NCBI GenBank assembly: GCA_964412405.1
Contig: CAYPOB010000011.1
Coordinates: 1-21,203, forward strand
Reading direction: 5' to 3'
Source of the DNA: JAJOKI01 sp964412405
GTDB taxonomy: Archaea > Halobacteriota > UBA148 > JAJOKI01
DNA length: 21,203 bases
Under the pieces are notes generated by a model. The model saw only the letters and a list, made by a program, of their open reading frames with translations, made no database searches and was not told the DNA's origin. Shown here piece after piece: positions 13,144 to 21,203 of this stretch. The translations under genes and the position numbers were made by a program. How positions within the stretch are numbered: the stretch's first letter is position 1; every line of letters begins with the position of its first letter.

Positions 13144-14565
13144 ATGCCTGCATATGCGATCCTCGGCTGTGGCAGTGTGGGTTTTGCAGTTGCCAATGAG
13201 CTTAAGGAGCAGGGCAAGGACTTCATTATTATCGATAATGACTCTAAGCGTGTTGAATCACTCAGAGACCAGAGATTCGAGACCGTGCAAGGGAACATCA
13301 GCGACCCAAAAATTCTTAAAAAAGCCCAGTTAGAGATGCTTGAAGCAGTACTTATTCTCAGCCCAGATACTGAAGCAAATAAAGATGCACTCAAAACGAT
13401 TAAAAAAATATCTCCTCACACCCACACAGTAGTGCGCGCTATGGACCCGGTGACCAAGGAGGAGTTAGAAAAAGCAGGCGCAGATATGGTAATCCTTCCA
13501 TCGCTTGTCATAGCCAACACTGCGGTTCGAGACCTTGCGCGTGTTGAATCCGTTCGACACAGCCGCGAACTGCTCAAACACGTGAGGGACGTTAGAAAGG
13601 GTAAACTGGGAGTGGTCATCCATGATAACCCCGATCCCGACGCGATAGCAAGTGGGTTAGCATTGAAGTATATAGCGAATCATATTGGTGTAGAAGCAGA
13701 TATATTATATCATGGAGAGATAGGGCACCAAGAGAATCGAGCATTTGTGAACCTACTAAAGATAGAATTGCACCGGGCAGAAGAGGGTGATCTTGGCAAG
13801 TACAGCAAGATGGCGCTCATCGACACGGCCGTTATAGGCGCAAATAATTCGTTGCCGGAGGATTGCGAAATAGATATAATAATCGACCACCATCCAGTTG
13901 AGATGGACATGGTCACTGCCAAATATTGTGATGTGCGCCCGGATATAGGTGCTACGGCGACTATAATGACTAAGTATCTCAGGGAACTGAATATCCCAAT
14001 CATTAAAGAGCTCGCAACTGCACTGCTTTACGGCATCAGAACGGATACACAGGAATTCAGGAGGAATACCAGCCCTGCCGATTTAACAGCAGCCGCGTTT
14101 TTACACTCGTTTGCCGACCACGATATACTCGGACAGATTGGTACGCCATCGATGTCCGTTGAAACACTGGATATTTTAGGCGAAGCGATTAAAAACAGGC
14201 GCATTAAGGGTAGCTATTTGGTTTCCAATGTCGGGTCGATAAGGGATCGTGATGCGATTCCGCAGGCGGCAGATTACTTATTAAACTTAGAAGGAGTCGA
14301 AACTGTTGTCGTATTTGGAGTGGGAGAGGAGCGAATTTATGTTTCCGGAAGGAGCACGGACATCAGACTTAACATCGGAAATATGATGGACAAAGCCTTT
14401 GGGGATATTGCCTCGGCTGGTGGTCATGCAACTGCGGGCGCAGCACAGATTCCATTAGGAGTGCTCAGCGGCGTGAAGGACAAACAAACGCTGATGCGCC
14501 TTGTCGAAGAATCCGTGACGAATCGATTTTTTAGTACAGTCGGCGTCGAGAAGGGGAAGAAATAA
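13144..14565 (+). CDS. RCK_N (TrkA-N) - DHH - DHHA1 fusion, putative phosphodiesterase
   Basis: 473 residues. Residues 3-130 form a Rossmann RCK_N domain: AILGCGSVGFAVANEL (dinucleotide loop GCGSVG at 8-13) with D31 after the second strand. Residues 155-330 form a DHH phosphoesterase domain with NPDPDA (162-167), IDTA (226-229) and IIIDHHP (246-251), the expected Mn2+ ligands. The DHHA1 domain ends with SAGGHATAGAAQIP. DHH-DHHA1 enzymes cleave oligonucleotides or cyclic dinucleotides such as c-di-AMP; the nucleotide- or ligand-binding RCK_N could regulate this. Substrate is inference. ATG 13144 lacks a clear ribosome site, and a longer N-terminus with a basic tail starting near 13060 is possible. 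Confidence 0.92.
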   Translation: MPAYAILGCGSVGFAVANELKEQGKDFIIIDNDSKRVESLRDQRFETVQGNISDPKILKKAQLEMLEAVLILSPDTEANKDALKTIKKISPHTHTVVRAMDPVTKEELEKAGADMVILPSLVIANTAVRDLARVESVRHSRELLKHVRDVRKGKLGVVIHDNPDPDAIASGLALKYIANHIGVEADILYHGEIGHQENRAFVNLLKIELHRAEEGDLGKYSKMALIDTAVIGANNSLPEDCEIDIIIDHHPVEMDMVTAKYCDVRPDIGATATIMTKYLRELNIPIIKELATALLYGIRTDTQEFRRNTSPADLTAAAFLHSFADHDILGQIGTPSMSVETLDILGEAIKNRRIKGSYLVSNVGSIRDRDAIPQAADYLLNLEGVETVVVFGVGEERIYVSGRSTDIRLNIGNMMDKAFGDIASAGGHATAGAAQIPLGVLSGVKDKQTLMRLVEESVTNRFFSTVGVEKGKK

Positions 14566-14595
14566 CCATTCACGACATTCATATTTTGGCGCGAA

Positions 14596-15330
14596 TCATT
14601 CTCCCATCAGCAACTTACTGATCAGCAGTTGCCCCTCCTTTGAGTTGAAGAGTGGTAATTCCCAGTCCTGAACAACCTTGCTCCTGTAGGTCACCACCTT
14701 TGCCCTGTTTTTTGGATCATATCCTGACTTTTTATACTTCTTCTTTAAAATTAGTATGCCGCGCCTCTGCCATGTCGGGGTCTTGGTCAGATTGATCCCT
14801 TTTTCAAATAACATATCATAAATCTCTTTTGCGCCCATACCCACCATCCTCAACGCTGCAGTTCGTTTGGATAGGCCATCCTCTCGCAGAGCATAATATC
14901 CATACGAGTGTACGTGATTTCTCCGTGCCTCTGCTTGGCGCCATTCTAAGTACCCACATATATCATCTCTGGAGAGGGGGACGACGCGCGCATCGAAGGA
15001 TAATGGCCTTTTAATACCCAGTGCCAACGTCAATGTACTTGATAAAAAACTCGGGACGATTGAGTTCAATTTCTCAATTCTGCCATGAAATGGGAGTTTC
15101 AAGAAGAATACGTTGACCTCATCCGAGAACGTATACGCGAACTGCGGACTTAATCCGCTCTTTTTCATAAGGCTCTCGGTTGAATCAGCCATAGCCTTTG
15201 CAAACGTCTTGTCATACGGCTTCTGGAACCCCAAACGCTCCAGCACCCTTTTAAAATTTCTGCCGTCAATTCTGATTACTATGGGGGGTATTGCCTTAAT
15301 ATCCGAATAAACTTCACGTTCCTTCATCAC
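14596..15330 (-). CDS. thg1: tRNA(His) guanylyltransferase / Thg1-like 3'-5' polymerase
   Basis: Thg1-family enzymes add nucleotides to the 5' end of tRNA in the 3'-5' direction; archaeal members are template-dependent and may repair tRNA 5' ends. Catalytic residues are visible: D22 in VIRIDGRNFKRV and D70-E71 in AYTFSDEVNVFF. FDARVVPL, YLEWRQAEARRNHVHS and GINLTKTPTWQRRG follow, all family signatures. Length, 244 residues, is typical. The start is one of two adjacent ATGs (15330/15327), 13 bp after the PRC-barrel stop. It converges with the RCK-DHH gene, 30 bp between stops. Confidence 0.95.
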   Translation of the reverse strand: MMKEREVYSDIKAIPPIVIRIDGRNFKRVLERLGFQKPYDKTFAKAMADSTESLMKKSGLSPQFAYTFSDEVNVFFLKLPFHGRIEKLNSIVPSFLSSTLTLALGIKRPLSFDARVVPLSRDDICGYLEWRQAEARRNHVHSYGYYALREDGLSKRTAALRMVGMGAKEIYDMLFEKGINLTKTPTWQRRGILILKKKYKKSGYDPKNRAKVVTYRSKVVQDWELPLFNSKEGQLLISKLLMGE

Positions 15331-15343
15331 TTTTGGGATGTCG

Positions 15344-15613
15344 CTATTCTTCGGGCCCTTCTACGACCTTTTGCTTAAAACGGTCGGCGGTTTGTTTTAT
15401 CACCACGACATCGCCTACCGACATCACCCAGCGATATGGTATGATGACACCTCGATTTTGTATATCGAAGATGTCGGAATTTAGGTCGGAGATCGCCAGA
15501 CCTGTTATCTTTTTCTCATTCGCGTCGAGTACGGCGTCGTTAATTCTCCCAATGTATTTACCCTTATCTGTGTAGACGTTCAAATCGAGTAGTGATGTTA
15601 TCTCAGCCATCAT
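15344..15613 (-). CDS. PRC-barrel domain protein
   Basis: An 89-residue single-domain PRC-barrel: ITSLLDLNVYTDKGKYIGRIND, then AVLDANEKKITGLAISD and GVIIPYRWVMSVGDVVVIK. PRC-barrels bind RNA or protein partners (RimM) and small archaeal versions are common but uncharacterised. GAGGG lies 7 nt before the paired ATG start. It ends in TAG, and thg1 follows at 13 bp, so a link with tRNA or ribosome maturation is plausible from context only. Confidence 0.9.
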   Translation of the reverse strand: MMAEITSLLDLNVYTDKGKYIGRINDAVLDANEKKITGLAISDLNSDIFDIQNRGVIIPYRWVMSVGDVVVIKQTADRFKQKVVEGPEE

Positions 15614-15646
15614 ATTAAATCCCTCAGATACCCATTGTGAACTAAG

Positions 15647-15661
15647 AAGATATATAGTTTA
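15647..15661. promoter_or_regulatory. TATA-like box shared by divergent genes
   Basis: GATATATAG (15649-15657) is near-symmetric. It is centred about 23 bp before ATG 15676 on the plus strand, suiting a leaderless transcript. On the minus strand it lies about 40 bp before the PRC-barrel ATG, suiting a short leader with the GAGGG site. Confidence 0.45.
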
Positions 15662-15675
15662 TCGGGATATTGAAT

Positions 15676-16788
15676 ATGAAGCATATGAAATCAATGAAAT
15701 GGTCAATTCAGATTGGGAGGGTAATGGGCATACCCATCAAACTCCATATTACATTCCTCATTATCTTGCCAATATTCGTGCTGGTATTCGCCCACAACCC
15801 GGCACCATTTGGATTCTCTGGGGTTGAACCTACAATGTTGCGGTATGTTTTTGGCGTACTTGCCTCAATATCCCTATTCAGTTGCGTCATATTGCACGAA
15901 TTGGGGCATTCGTATGTGGCGATTAAAAATGGAGTGAGAATCAGAAGTATCACATTAATGTTATTTGGCGGAGTGGCATCGATGGAAGAAATTCCACGGA
16001 ATCCCAAAATCGAATCGAAAATTGCCATGGCCGGCCCTGGTGTGAGTCTGGCGCTCGCGGCTATATTCGCATTATTGTATTTGTTGGTAATGCCAGAACT
16101 GGGTGCAGATTCTCCCATTTCCATCTTATTATTTTTATTGGGAGCATTAAATGTACTTTTAGGCATTTTTAATCTACTCCCTGCCTTCCCGATGGACGGT
16201 GGCAGATTATTGAGAGCATATATGGCGACGCGAATGTCCTACATCAATGCGACACGCAATGCCGTATATATTGGAAAGATGTTTGCGTTTGCCATGGGCA
16301 TATTCGGCCTGATGTTGCTCCACCCAATCCTCATATTGATAGGGTTTTTTGTATATATCGGTGCATCCGAAGAGGGGAAAGCTACAGAAGTTGCCATCAC
16401 ATTGGATAACATCAAAGTCAGCGATATCATGACCCGCAACGTGATATCTGTGTCGTCAACTATGACCGTCAGCAAGCTAGTCGACCTGATGCTCAAGGAG
16501 AAACATATGGGGTACCCGGTAGTCGATGAAGCCAGGAAGGGCGTCGAGGGCATCGTTACGTTCTCTGATGTACAAAAAATCCCCCGCGATCGGCGAGACA
16601 CCACACCCGTAGTGGAGATAATGACCAGTGATGTCCTATCCATTGTCCCGGATGATGATGCGTTTACGGCGTTAAAGACGATCTCCCAGGGAGGAGTCGG
16701 GCGACTGCTGGTCATGGAGAATGGAGCGATAGTCGGAATCGTCTCCAGGACGGATTTAATAAGATCGATTCAACTCCTGCAAGAATAA
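15676..16788 (+). CDS. Site-2 protease family intramembrane metalloprotease (M50) with two CBS domains
   Basis: A 370-residue membrane protease. Zinc ligands: HELGH (74-78) inside a hydrophobic helix, and LLPAFPMDGGR (D174). Five to six membrane segments cover about 21-235. The C-terminal 120 residues form a CBS pair (DIMTRNVISVSSTMTVSKLVDLM and EIMTSDVLSIVPDDDAFTAL), which usually sense adenine nucleotides and may tie proteolysis to energy status. ATG 15676 is chosen; a TTG at 15670 is in frame, and no strong ribosome site is present, so translation may be leaderless. TraB follows 12 bp downstream. Confidence 0.94.
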   Translation: MKHMKSMKWSIQIGRVMGIPIKLHITFLIILPIFVLVFAHNPAPFGFSGVEPTMLRYVFGVLASISLFSCVILHELGHSYVAIKNGVRIRSITLMLFGGVASMEEIPRNPKIESKIAMAGPGVSLALAAIFALLYLLVMPELGADSPISILLFLLGALNVLLGIFNLLPAFPMDGGRLLRAYMATRMSYINATRNAVYIGKMFAFAMGIFGLMLLHPILILIGFFVYIGASEEGKATEVAITLDNIKVSDIMTRNVISVSSTMTVSKLVDLMLKEKHMGYPVVDEARKGVEGIVTFSDVQKIPRDRRDTTPVVEIMTSDVLSIVPDDDAFTALKTISQGGVGRLLVMENGAIVGIVSRTDLIRSIQLLQE

Positions 16789-16800
16789 AAAGAGGATATA

Positions 16801-17964
16801 ATGAAAGATGATGCTCATGAGATAATTATCATCGGTACCGCCCACGTCTCCAACAAGAGTGTCGAAGAAGTGAACTACGTCATCGAACGAGAACGACCCC
16901 AGATAGTTGCAGTTGAATTATGTGCTAAACGATATCATGCACTGAGGGGGAATGTCCCAGAAGAATTGTCGATAAGGGACATTCTGAAGGGCGGGAATCT
17001 CTACTTCGTTTTAGTCCAGTGGTTGCTGGCATTTGCACAAAAGAAAATCGGTGCAGATGTTGGCGTAAAACCAGGTGCAGAAATGTTATCGGCTATCGAC
17101 AAGGCAGAAGAGATCGGCGCCCGAATAGCCCTTGTAGACCGAGATATCCAGATAACATTGCACCGAGCCTGGGATCAAATGACGTTTTTCGAGAAGATGC
17201 GAATGTTCTTTGCACTGATGGGCACACTATTGGGAATCGGAAGCGATGGAAGCGATAAGATAGATCTGGAAAAGGTCACGGAAGAGGACACGGTCACACA
17301 GCTCATAGCAGAACTTAGGCAACTGGCGCCGAATGCGACAAAGGTTCTGGTGGACGAGAGAGATGCATATATCGCCAGAAACCTTCTAAGTATATGTCAA
17401 GATGGCAAGGTCGTCGCCGTTCTGGGCGCTGGTCATCGCGCTGGCGTTCAAAATTTTCTCTCAAATCCCGAATTGATTCCTCCCTCAGAGGAGTTGACAG
17501 CACTCCCAAAGAAACGGATTGGTCTGGCAAAAATTATCGGAAGTATGGTCATCGTAGCCGTCATCGCAACCTTTGTATTCCTCATCTTTAGGGGGGACCC
17601 ATCACACGTAATAATTGCCGCCTTCGGTTACTGGTTCATCATAAATGGAGTGTTGAGTGGTGCTGGAGCGGCACTAGCGAGAGGACACCCACTATCAATA
17701 CTCACTGCATTCTCTGTCGCATGGATGACGTCACTTAATCCGTTCCTAGCCGCCGGATGGTTCGCCGGGCTGGTCGAGGCATGGGTCAGAAAGCCCACAA
17801 GTGAGGATATGGTCGTGATAGCCCATATTGATACGTTTAGCGATTTAATGAAAAATCGATTGTTCCGGGTAATATTGGTCGCAGCAACGGCTAACATTGG
17901 AAGCGTGCTTGGCACATTCATAGGGGCATGGGTTATATTTACTCAAACAGGAATACAGTTTTGA
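16801..17964 (+). CDS. TraB/PrgY family membrane protein
   Basis: 387 residues. The N-terminal soluble domain has the TraB/GumN signature: IIIIGTAHVSNKSVEEV (GxxH at 12-15), IVAVELCAKRYHAL, ALVDRDIQITLHRAW, and a second GAGHRAGVQ. These conserved His, Glu and Arg residues suggest an active site, perhaps protease-like, but the biochemical activity is not established. The C-terminal third contains about four membrane segments. Family members shut down pheromone signalling in Enterococcus; archaeal roles are unknown. GAGGA precedes the ATG, and the gene lies between two M50 proteases (12 bp on each side), suggesting a common membrane function. Confidence 0.92.
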   Translation: MKDDAHEIIIIGTAHVSNKSVEEVNYVIERERPQIVAVELCAKRYHALRGNVPEELSIRDILKGGNLYFVLVQWLLAFAQKKIGADVGVKPGAEMLSAIDKAEEIGARIALVDRDIQITLHRAWDQMTFFEKMRMFFALMGTLLGIGSDGSDKIDLEKVTEEDTVTQLIAELRQLAPNATKVLVDERDAYIARNLLSICQDGKVVAVLGAGHRAGVQNFLSNPELIPPSEELTALPKKRIGLAKIIGSMVIVAVIATFVFLIFRGDPSHVIIAAFGYWFIINGVLSGAGAALARGHPLSILTAFSVAWMTSLNPFLAAGWFAGLVEAWVRKPTSEDMVVIAHIDTFSDLMKNRLFRVILVAATANIGSVLGTFIGAWVIFTQTGIQF

Positions 17965-17976
17965 GGTAGATGGATA

Positions 17977-18600
17977 ATGGTATTTCGAATAAAGGCTAGC
18001 AAGACGGAGATCAGGCACCTCATAACTGCGTGGCTGGCGATATCCTTTGCATTCGCGATACTATTCGCGCATCGTGGCAGATATATGATACTTTCGCCAG
18101 GCTTCATACAACCCATGATATTGGCGCTGTTTACCGTAGGAATCGCGTTTCTGCTACACGAGATGGCGCATAAAGTCGTCGCCCAGAAATATGGGTGCTG
18201 GGCAGAGTTCAGGATGAATCCAACCATGCTGATGTTCGCAATTCTATTGGCATACTTTGTTGGCATCGTATTTGCGGCACCTGGCGCCGTAATGATATTT
18301 GGATCATATATTACGCGCAGTCAGAATGGAAAGATCGCGATCGCAGGACCGATTATGAACCTATTCCTCGTATTTCTGTTCCTGCCTCTCCTGTGGTTTG
18401 GCGGTTTTATCGCCAAGATAGGAGCATGGGGTGCCTTCATCAATATCTTAATTGCCCTATTCAACCTGCTTCCGTTTGGTCCTCTGGACGGGCGCAAGGT
18501 CATCAAGTGGAGCAAAAGCGCATACTTCTTCACAGTATTTATCGCATTTGCAATGCTTGGATGGGTATTTATTAAAGTCATACCATACGTTTCCATATAA
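17977..18600 (+). CDS. Small M50 family membrane zinc metalloprotease
   Basis: 207 residues with about five or six hydrophobic segments. Zinc-site motifs are HEMAH (61-65) and LFNLLPFGPLDGRKV (D171), the arrangement of site-2 proteases. There is no PDZ or CBS domain, so this is a minimal form. A GAGGT site lies 10 nt before the ATG. It is 12 bp after the TraB gene and probably the last gene of the operon. Substrates are unknown. Confidence 0.9.
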   Translation: MVFRIKASKTEIRHLITAWLAISFAFAILFAHRGRYMILSPGFIQPMILALFTVGIAFLLHEMAHKVVAQKYGCWAEFRMNPTMLMFAILLAYFVGIVFAAPGAVMIFGSYITRSQNGKIAIAGPIMNLFLVFLFLPLLWFGGFIAKIGAWGAFINILIALFNLLPFGPLDGRKVIKWSKSAYFFTVFIAFAMLGWVFIKVIPYVSI

Positions 18601-18604
18601 ATTC

Positions 18605-18648
18605 GCATAATTTATATTATGTGCATCGCGTATAGGGCGGTTAATCAT
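18605..18648 (+). promoter_or_regulatory. Promoter and short leader of the aspartate kinase gene
   Basis: TTTATATTAT (18611-18620) is a probable TATA box. A start site about 25 nt on would leave roughly 10 nt before ATG 18649. This argues against the in-frame upstream ATG at 18619, which overlaps the TATA box. Confidence 0.5.
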
Positions 18649-20055
18649 ATGAGACTCGTCATGAAATTCGGCGGAACATCGATCGCAGATGGCATTAGGA
18701 TACGGGACGTCGCATCCATTGTACGGCAGAGCTGTGAGGGAGGAGACGAGATAGTCATAGTCGCCTCGGCAATGGCAGGTGTGACAGACCAATTGGAGAA
18801 AATAGCAATAAAAGCGTCAAAAAATCGAGATGTGGCCGAAATCAACAGCTTCATAAAGAGCCTGACAGAGCAACACCATGATGCTGCCAGGAATGCCATC
18901 CGTGATGCGAAAATAGTAAGTTCTGTAATCGATGAATTGAATGCTAAAATAGAAGATATGTCGAACGCTCTCATCAGCATTTGCCATCTTGGAGAGTTGA
19001 CCGATAGATCACACGACTATATATTATCATTTGGGGAAAGGCTATCAACTCCGATATTAACTGGCACCCTTCTGTCGATGAAACTGGATTCATCCTCACT
19101 CACCGGCGGGGAAGCTGGTATTGTAACCAATAGTAATTTTAAGAATGCAAAACCACTGCTTAAGATTACCAACGAAAATATCAAGGAGCGCATTTCTCCA
19201 TTAATCGAGAAAAAGACGATTCCAGTCATAGCTGGCTTTATAGCAGTTGATATAAAAGGAGTGATTACAACCCTGGGACGAGGTGGTTCTGACTATAGTG
19301 CATCCATCATTGGCGCCGCAATGGGTGCTGATGAGATTTGGATCTGGACTGATGTAGATGGAATCATGACTGCCGATCCAAGGATCCTCCCAGAGGCACG
19401 AACGCTGCCGGTGATTTCCTATCTCGAGGCGATGGAACTATCCTATTTCGGAGCCAAAGTAATACATCCAAAGACGATAGAGCCAGCCATTCAAAGAGAC
19501 ATCTCAGTACGGGTTAAGAATACGATTAATCCAGATCATCCAGGCACCATCATCGTGAAGGACCATGAAGAATTAAAGGACATCGTCAAGGCGGTTGCCA
19601 TAATTGAAAACGTTACATTGATAAATGTCAGCGGCGCGGGAATGGTAGGGACGCCCGGAGTCGCCGCGCGGGTATTCGCCACACTCGCCGATGCTGAAGT
19701 AAACATCATAATGATATCTCAAGGTTCGTCTGAGGCAAATCTCTCTTTGGTCATCGACTGCCCACATCTAAATAAAGCGATTAGCGCCCTTAAATCAGAA
19801 TTCACCGAGAACGTGGTAAGGAACATCACGTACGACGAGGATATATGCGGCATCGCCGTCGTTGGTGCAGGAATGGCAGGAACGCCGGGAGTAGCTGGAC
19901 GCGTTTTTTCCGCATTGGGCAGAGTCGGCGCTAACATACGAATGATCTCACAGGGTTCGTCTGAAGTGAACATTTCCTTCGTCGTCAGCAAGAAGGGTGC
20001 GAATATTTCCGTGAAGGCGCTGCATGATGAGTTCAAATTGGGTGTGGAGCGATGA
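18649..20055 (+). CDS. lysC: Aspartate kinase
   Basis: It phosphorylates aspartate, the first step toward lysine, threonine and methionine. The 468-residue protein has the kinase signature VMKFGGTSIADG at its start, GRGGSDYSASIIGAAMGAD for nucleotide and substrate binding, and WTDVDGIMTADPRI. Two ACT domains follow (GAGMVGTPGVAARVF...ISQGSSEANLS and GAGMAGTPGVAGRVF...ISQGSSEVNIS), the usual sites of feedback inhibition by lysine or threonine. ATG 18649 is preferred over 18619, as the family motif begins there and a TATA box lies upstream. It overlaps purM as ATGA. Confidence 0.95.
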   Translation: MRLVMKFGGTSIADGIRIRDVASIVRQSCEGGDEIVIVASAMAGVTDQLEKIAIKASKNRDVAEINSFIKSLTEQHHDAARNAIRDAKIVSSVIDELNAKIEDMSNALISICHLGELTDRSHDYILSFGERLSTPILTGTLLSMKLDSSSLTGGEAGIVTNSNFKNAKPLLKITNENIKERISPLIEKKTIPVIAGFIAVDIKGVITTLGRGGSDYSASIIGAAMGADEIWIWTDVDGIMTADPRILPEARTLPVISYLEAMELSYFGAKVIHPKTIEPAIQRDISVRVKNTINPDHPGTIIVKDHEELKDIVKAVAIIENVTLINVSGAGMVGTPGVAARVFATLADAEVNIIMISQGSSEANLSLVIDCPHLNKAISALKSEFTENVVRNITYDEDICGIAVVGAGMAGTPGVAGRVFSALGRVGANIRMISQGSSEVNISFVVSKKGANISVKALHDEFKLGVER

Positions 20056-21062
20056 AAAAAGGGATGACATACGCCGAGGCTGGCGTGGATATCTCCAAAG
20101 AAAACAGTGCCATAACGTCTTTGACCGAACATCTGATGTTTAAAAGAGCTGGGTTTGGAGCACCTTTGACCGACATAGGGCATTATGCGGGCCTGATCGA
20201 TCTGGGTGACTTTGCACTCGCCATGACCACCGACGGCGTTGGTTCTAAGATACTCATCGCCAATGCCATTGAAAAGTGGGACACCATCGGCATCGACTGC
20301 ATAGCGATGAACGTAAACGACCTGTTGGCAGTGGGGGCGGAGCCCCTGGCATTTGTAGACTATCTATCTATGGAAAAACCAAGCGAGGGCGTGATGAAGC
20401 AAATCGGAATGGGGCTTCAAAAAGGCGCCGAAATTTCGAATATCTCAATCATCGGGGGCGAGACTGCCACACTGCCCGATATTATCCATGGCTTCGATCT
20501 GGCAGGCACCTGTATTGGATGGGTCCAAAAGGACAGAATAATCACCGGCAAGGACATCCAGATAGGAGATATCGTTCTGGGCATACCCAGTTCTGGTATG
20601 CACAGCAATGGACTCACGCTGGCAAGAAAAATCATTGAAGGCGCTGGTTATTCGTATCGGGATCCGTTTCCACAGAATTCAGAAAAAAGCATCGGGGAAG
20701 TGCTGCTTACTCCGACACGCATCTATATGGAAGTGCTGGAGCTGATAAAAAAGTGCGAGGTACATGGATTGGCCCATATCACTGGCAGCGGCTTGCTGAA
20801 ATTGAAGCGCATAACCGACCATGGCTTTAATTTTGATAAACCTTTAGAGCCTCAACCCATTTTCAAGTTCTTGCAAGAGGAAGGCGATATAAGTGATAGG
20901 GAGATGTACCAAACCTTTAATATGGGCATGGGATTTCTTGCGGTCATTCCGGAGGGCGAGGGTAAAAAAGCGCAGAAGATCTCCAGCGGAAAAATCGTCG
21001 GAGAGGTCGTTGAAAAAGGCATAAGGGTGAGTGGGGCTAAAATCGAAATCGAAATTATATAA
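20052..21062 (+). CDS. purM: Phosphoribosylformylglycinamidine cyclo-ligase (AIR synthetase)
   Basis: PurM closes the imidazole ring in purine synthesis, using ATP to make AIR from FGAM. The 336 residues match the family: MTYAEAGVDISKE, MTTDGVGSKILIA, DCIAMNVNDLLAVGAEPLAFVDYL (metal and nucleotide-binding Asp and Asn), SIIGGETATLPDI, GIPSSGMHSNGLTLAR and AHITGSGLLKLKR. The start overlaps the lysC stop, giving an amino acid-purine operon. Length is normal. No terminator with a clear T run follows; instead the inverted-repeat element at 21072 begins 10 bp past the stop. Confidence 0.96.
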   Translation: MKKGMTYAEAGVDISKENSAITSLTEHLMFKRAGFGAPLTDIGHYAGLIDLGDFALAMTTDGVGSKILIANAIEKWDTIGIDCIAMNVNDLLAVGAEPLAFVDYLSMEKPSEGVMKQIGMGLQKGAEISNISIIGGETATLPDIIHGFDLAGTCIGWVQKDRIITGKDIQIGDIVLGIPSSGMHSNGLTLARKIIEGAGYSYRDPFPQNSEKSIGEVLLTPTRIYMEVLELIKKCEVHGLAHITGSGLLKLKRITDHGFNFDKPLEPQPIFKFLQEEGDISDREMYQTFNMGMGFLAVIPEGEGKKAQKISSGKIVGEVVEKGIRVSGAKIEIEII

Positions 21063-21071
21063 ATTTGGTAG

Positions 21072-21200
21072 TGTTAACTTAAGGATTTCTTGAAGTCACG
21101 AATCAAAGATTAGTGATTGTCTCGAATCTCTGATTCAAGACAAACGCAAAACAAGTAGATACTAGGCGTTCTCGGAATGTCATTTCTGCTTAAGTTAACA
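21072..21200. mobile_element. MITE-like 129-bp element with 12-bp terminal inverted repeats
   Basis: TGTTAACTTAAG (21072-21083) is the exact reverse complement of CTTAAGTTAACA (21189-21200). Inside are two tandem hairpins, each with one mismatch: TCACGAATC-AAA-GATTAGTGA (21096-21116) and GTCTCGAATC-TCT-GATTCAAGAC (21119-21141), sharing the GAATC-nnn-GATT core. No coding frame. Only 3 bases follow on the right, so a target duplication cannot be tested; a folded 3' region of the purM transcript is the alternative. Confidence 0.5.
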
Positions 21201-21203
21201 GCA

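Noticed and set aside
13052..13333. Separate gene or frameshifted start at GTG 13052
   Set aside because: The frame overlaps the RCK_N domain out of phase; the ribosome-site sequence runs into the GTG, leaving no spacing; no slippery sequence is evident.
1..21203. CRISPR arrays, rRNA genes, transposase genes or prophage
   Set aside because: No regular repeat-spacer pattern, rRNA-like sequence, or transposase or integrase motif was seen on either strand.

Overview
The window looks like part of an archaeal chromosome, most likely from a strict anaerobe of the methanogen/ANME side of the Euryarchaeota (Halobacteriota), probably taken from a metagenome assembly. Archaeal markers are a class I CCA-adding enzyme, an Alba chromatin protein, UPF0200 and UPF0201 proteins, Thg1, a PRC-barrel protein, a tRNA gene without encoded CCA that carries a bulge-helix-bulge intron, and TATA boxes placed archaeal-style. 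The anaerobic ribonucleotide reductase NrdD/NrdG indicates an anaerobe. The exact lineage cannot be fixed from the sequence alone. There are four runs of exactly 100 N. At each one the flanks can be joined with little or no missing sequence, so they look like scaffolding placeholders.

Layout. (1) 1-3564, minus strand: a tight operon reading a winged-helix-like protein, ThpR (RNA 2',3'-cyclic phosphodiesterase), the CCA-adding enzyme and a GT-A glycosyltransferase that runs off the left edge. (2) 3714-9008, plus strand: an operon with a glutaredoxin-like reductant, NrdD, NrdG, a UPF0200 P-loop kinase-like protein, a UPF0201 RNA-binding-like protein and a TIM-barrel sugar-phosphate isomerase/epimerase. 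(3) 9150-11580, minus strand: two MgtE-type membrane halves separated by a single in-frame TAG, followed by a duplicated PhoU/RCK_C protein; this is a divalent or monovalent cation module. (4) 11671-12346: an unrecognised 127-aa protein on the minus strand, then about 290 bp rich in inverted repeats. (5) 12347-14565, plus strand: Alba, tRNA-Lys(CTT) with a 151-nt intron containing hairpin repeats, and an RCK_N-DHH-DHHA1 fusion protein. (6) 14596-15613, minus strand: PRC-barrel protein and Thg1. (7) 15676-18600, plus strand: a site-2 protease with CBS domains, a TraB/PrgY-type membrane protein and a second small M50 protease. (8) 18649-21062, plus strand: aspartate kinase overlapping purM. The right end (21072-21200) is a 129-bp element bounded by perfect 12-bp inverted repeats.

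Themes. RNA end-processing genes (CCA enzyme, ThpR, Thg1) share the window with an intron-bearing tRNA. Ion and nucleotide-signalling domains recur (MgtE, PhoU, RCK_C, RCK_N, DHH). The two M50 proteases around a TraB protein form a candidate membrane-proteolysis unit. The points most worth a second look are the in-frame TAG inside the MgtE pair, the tRNA intron, the 24-residue duplication in the CCA enzyme, the repeated ribosome-binding-site/start units before nrdD, and two genes with no usual start codon where one is expected.
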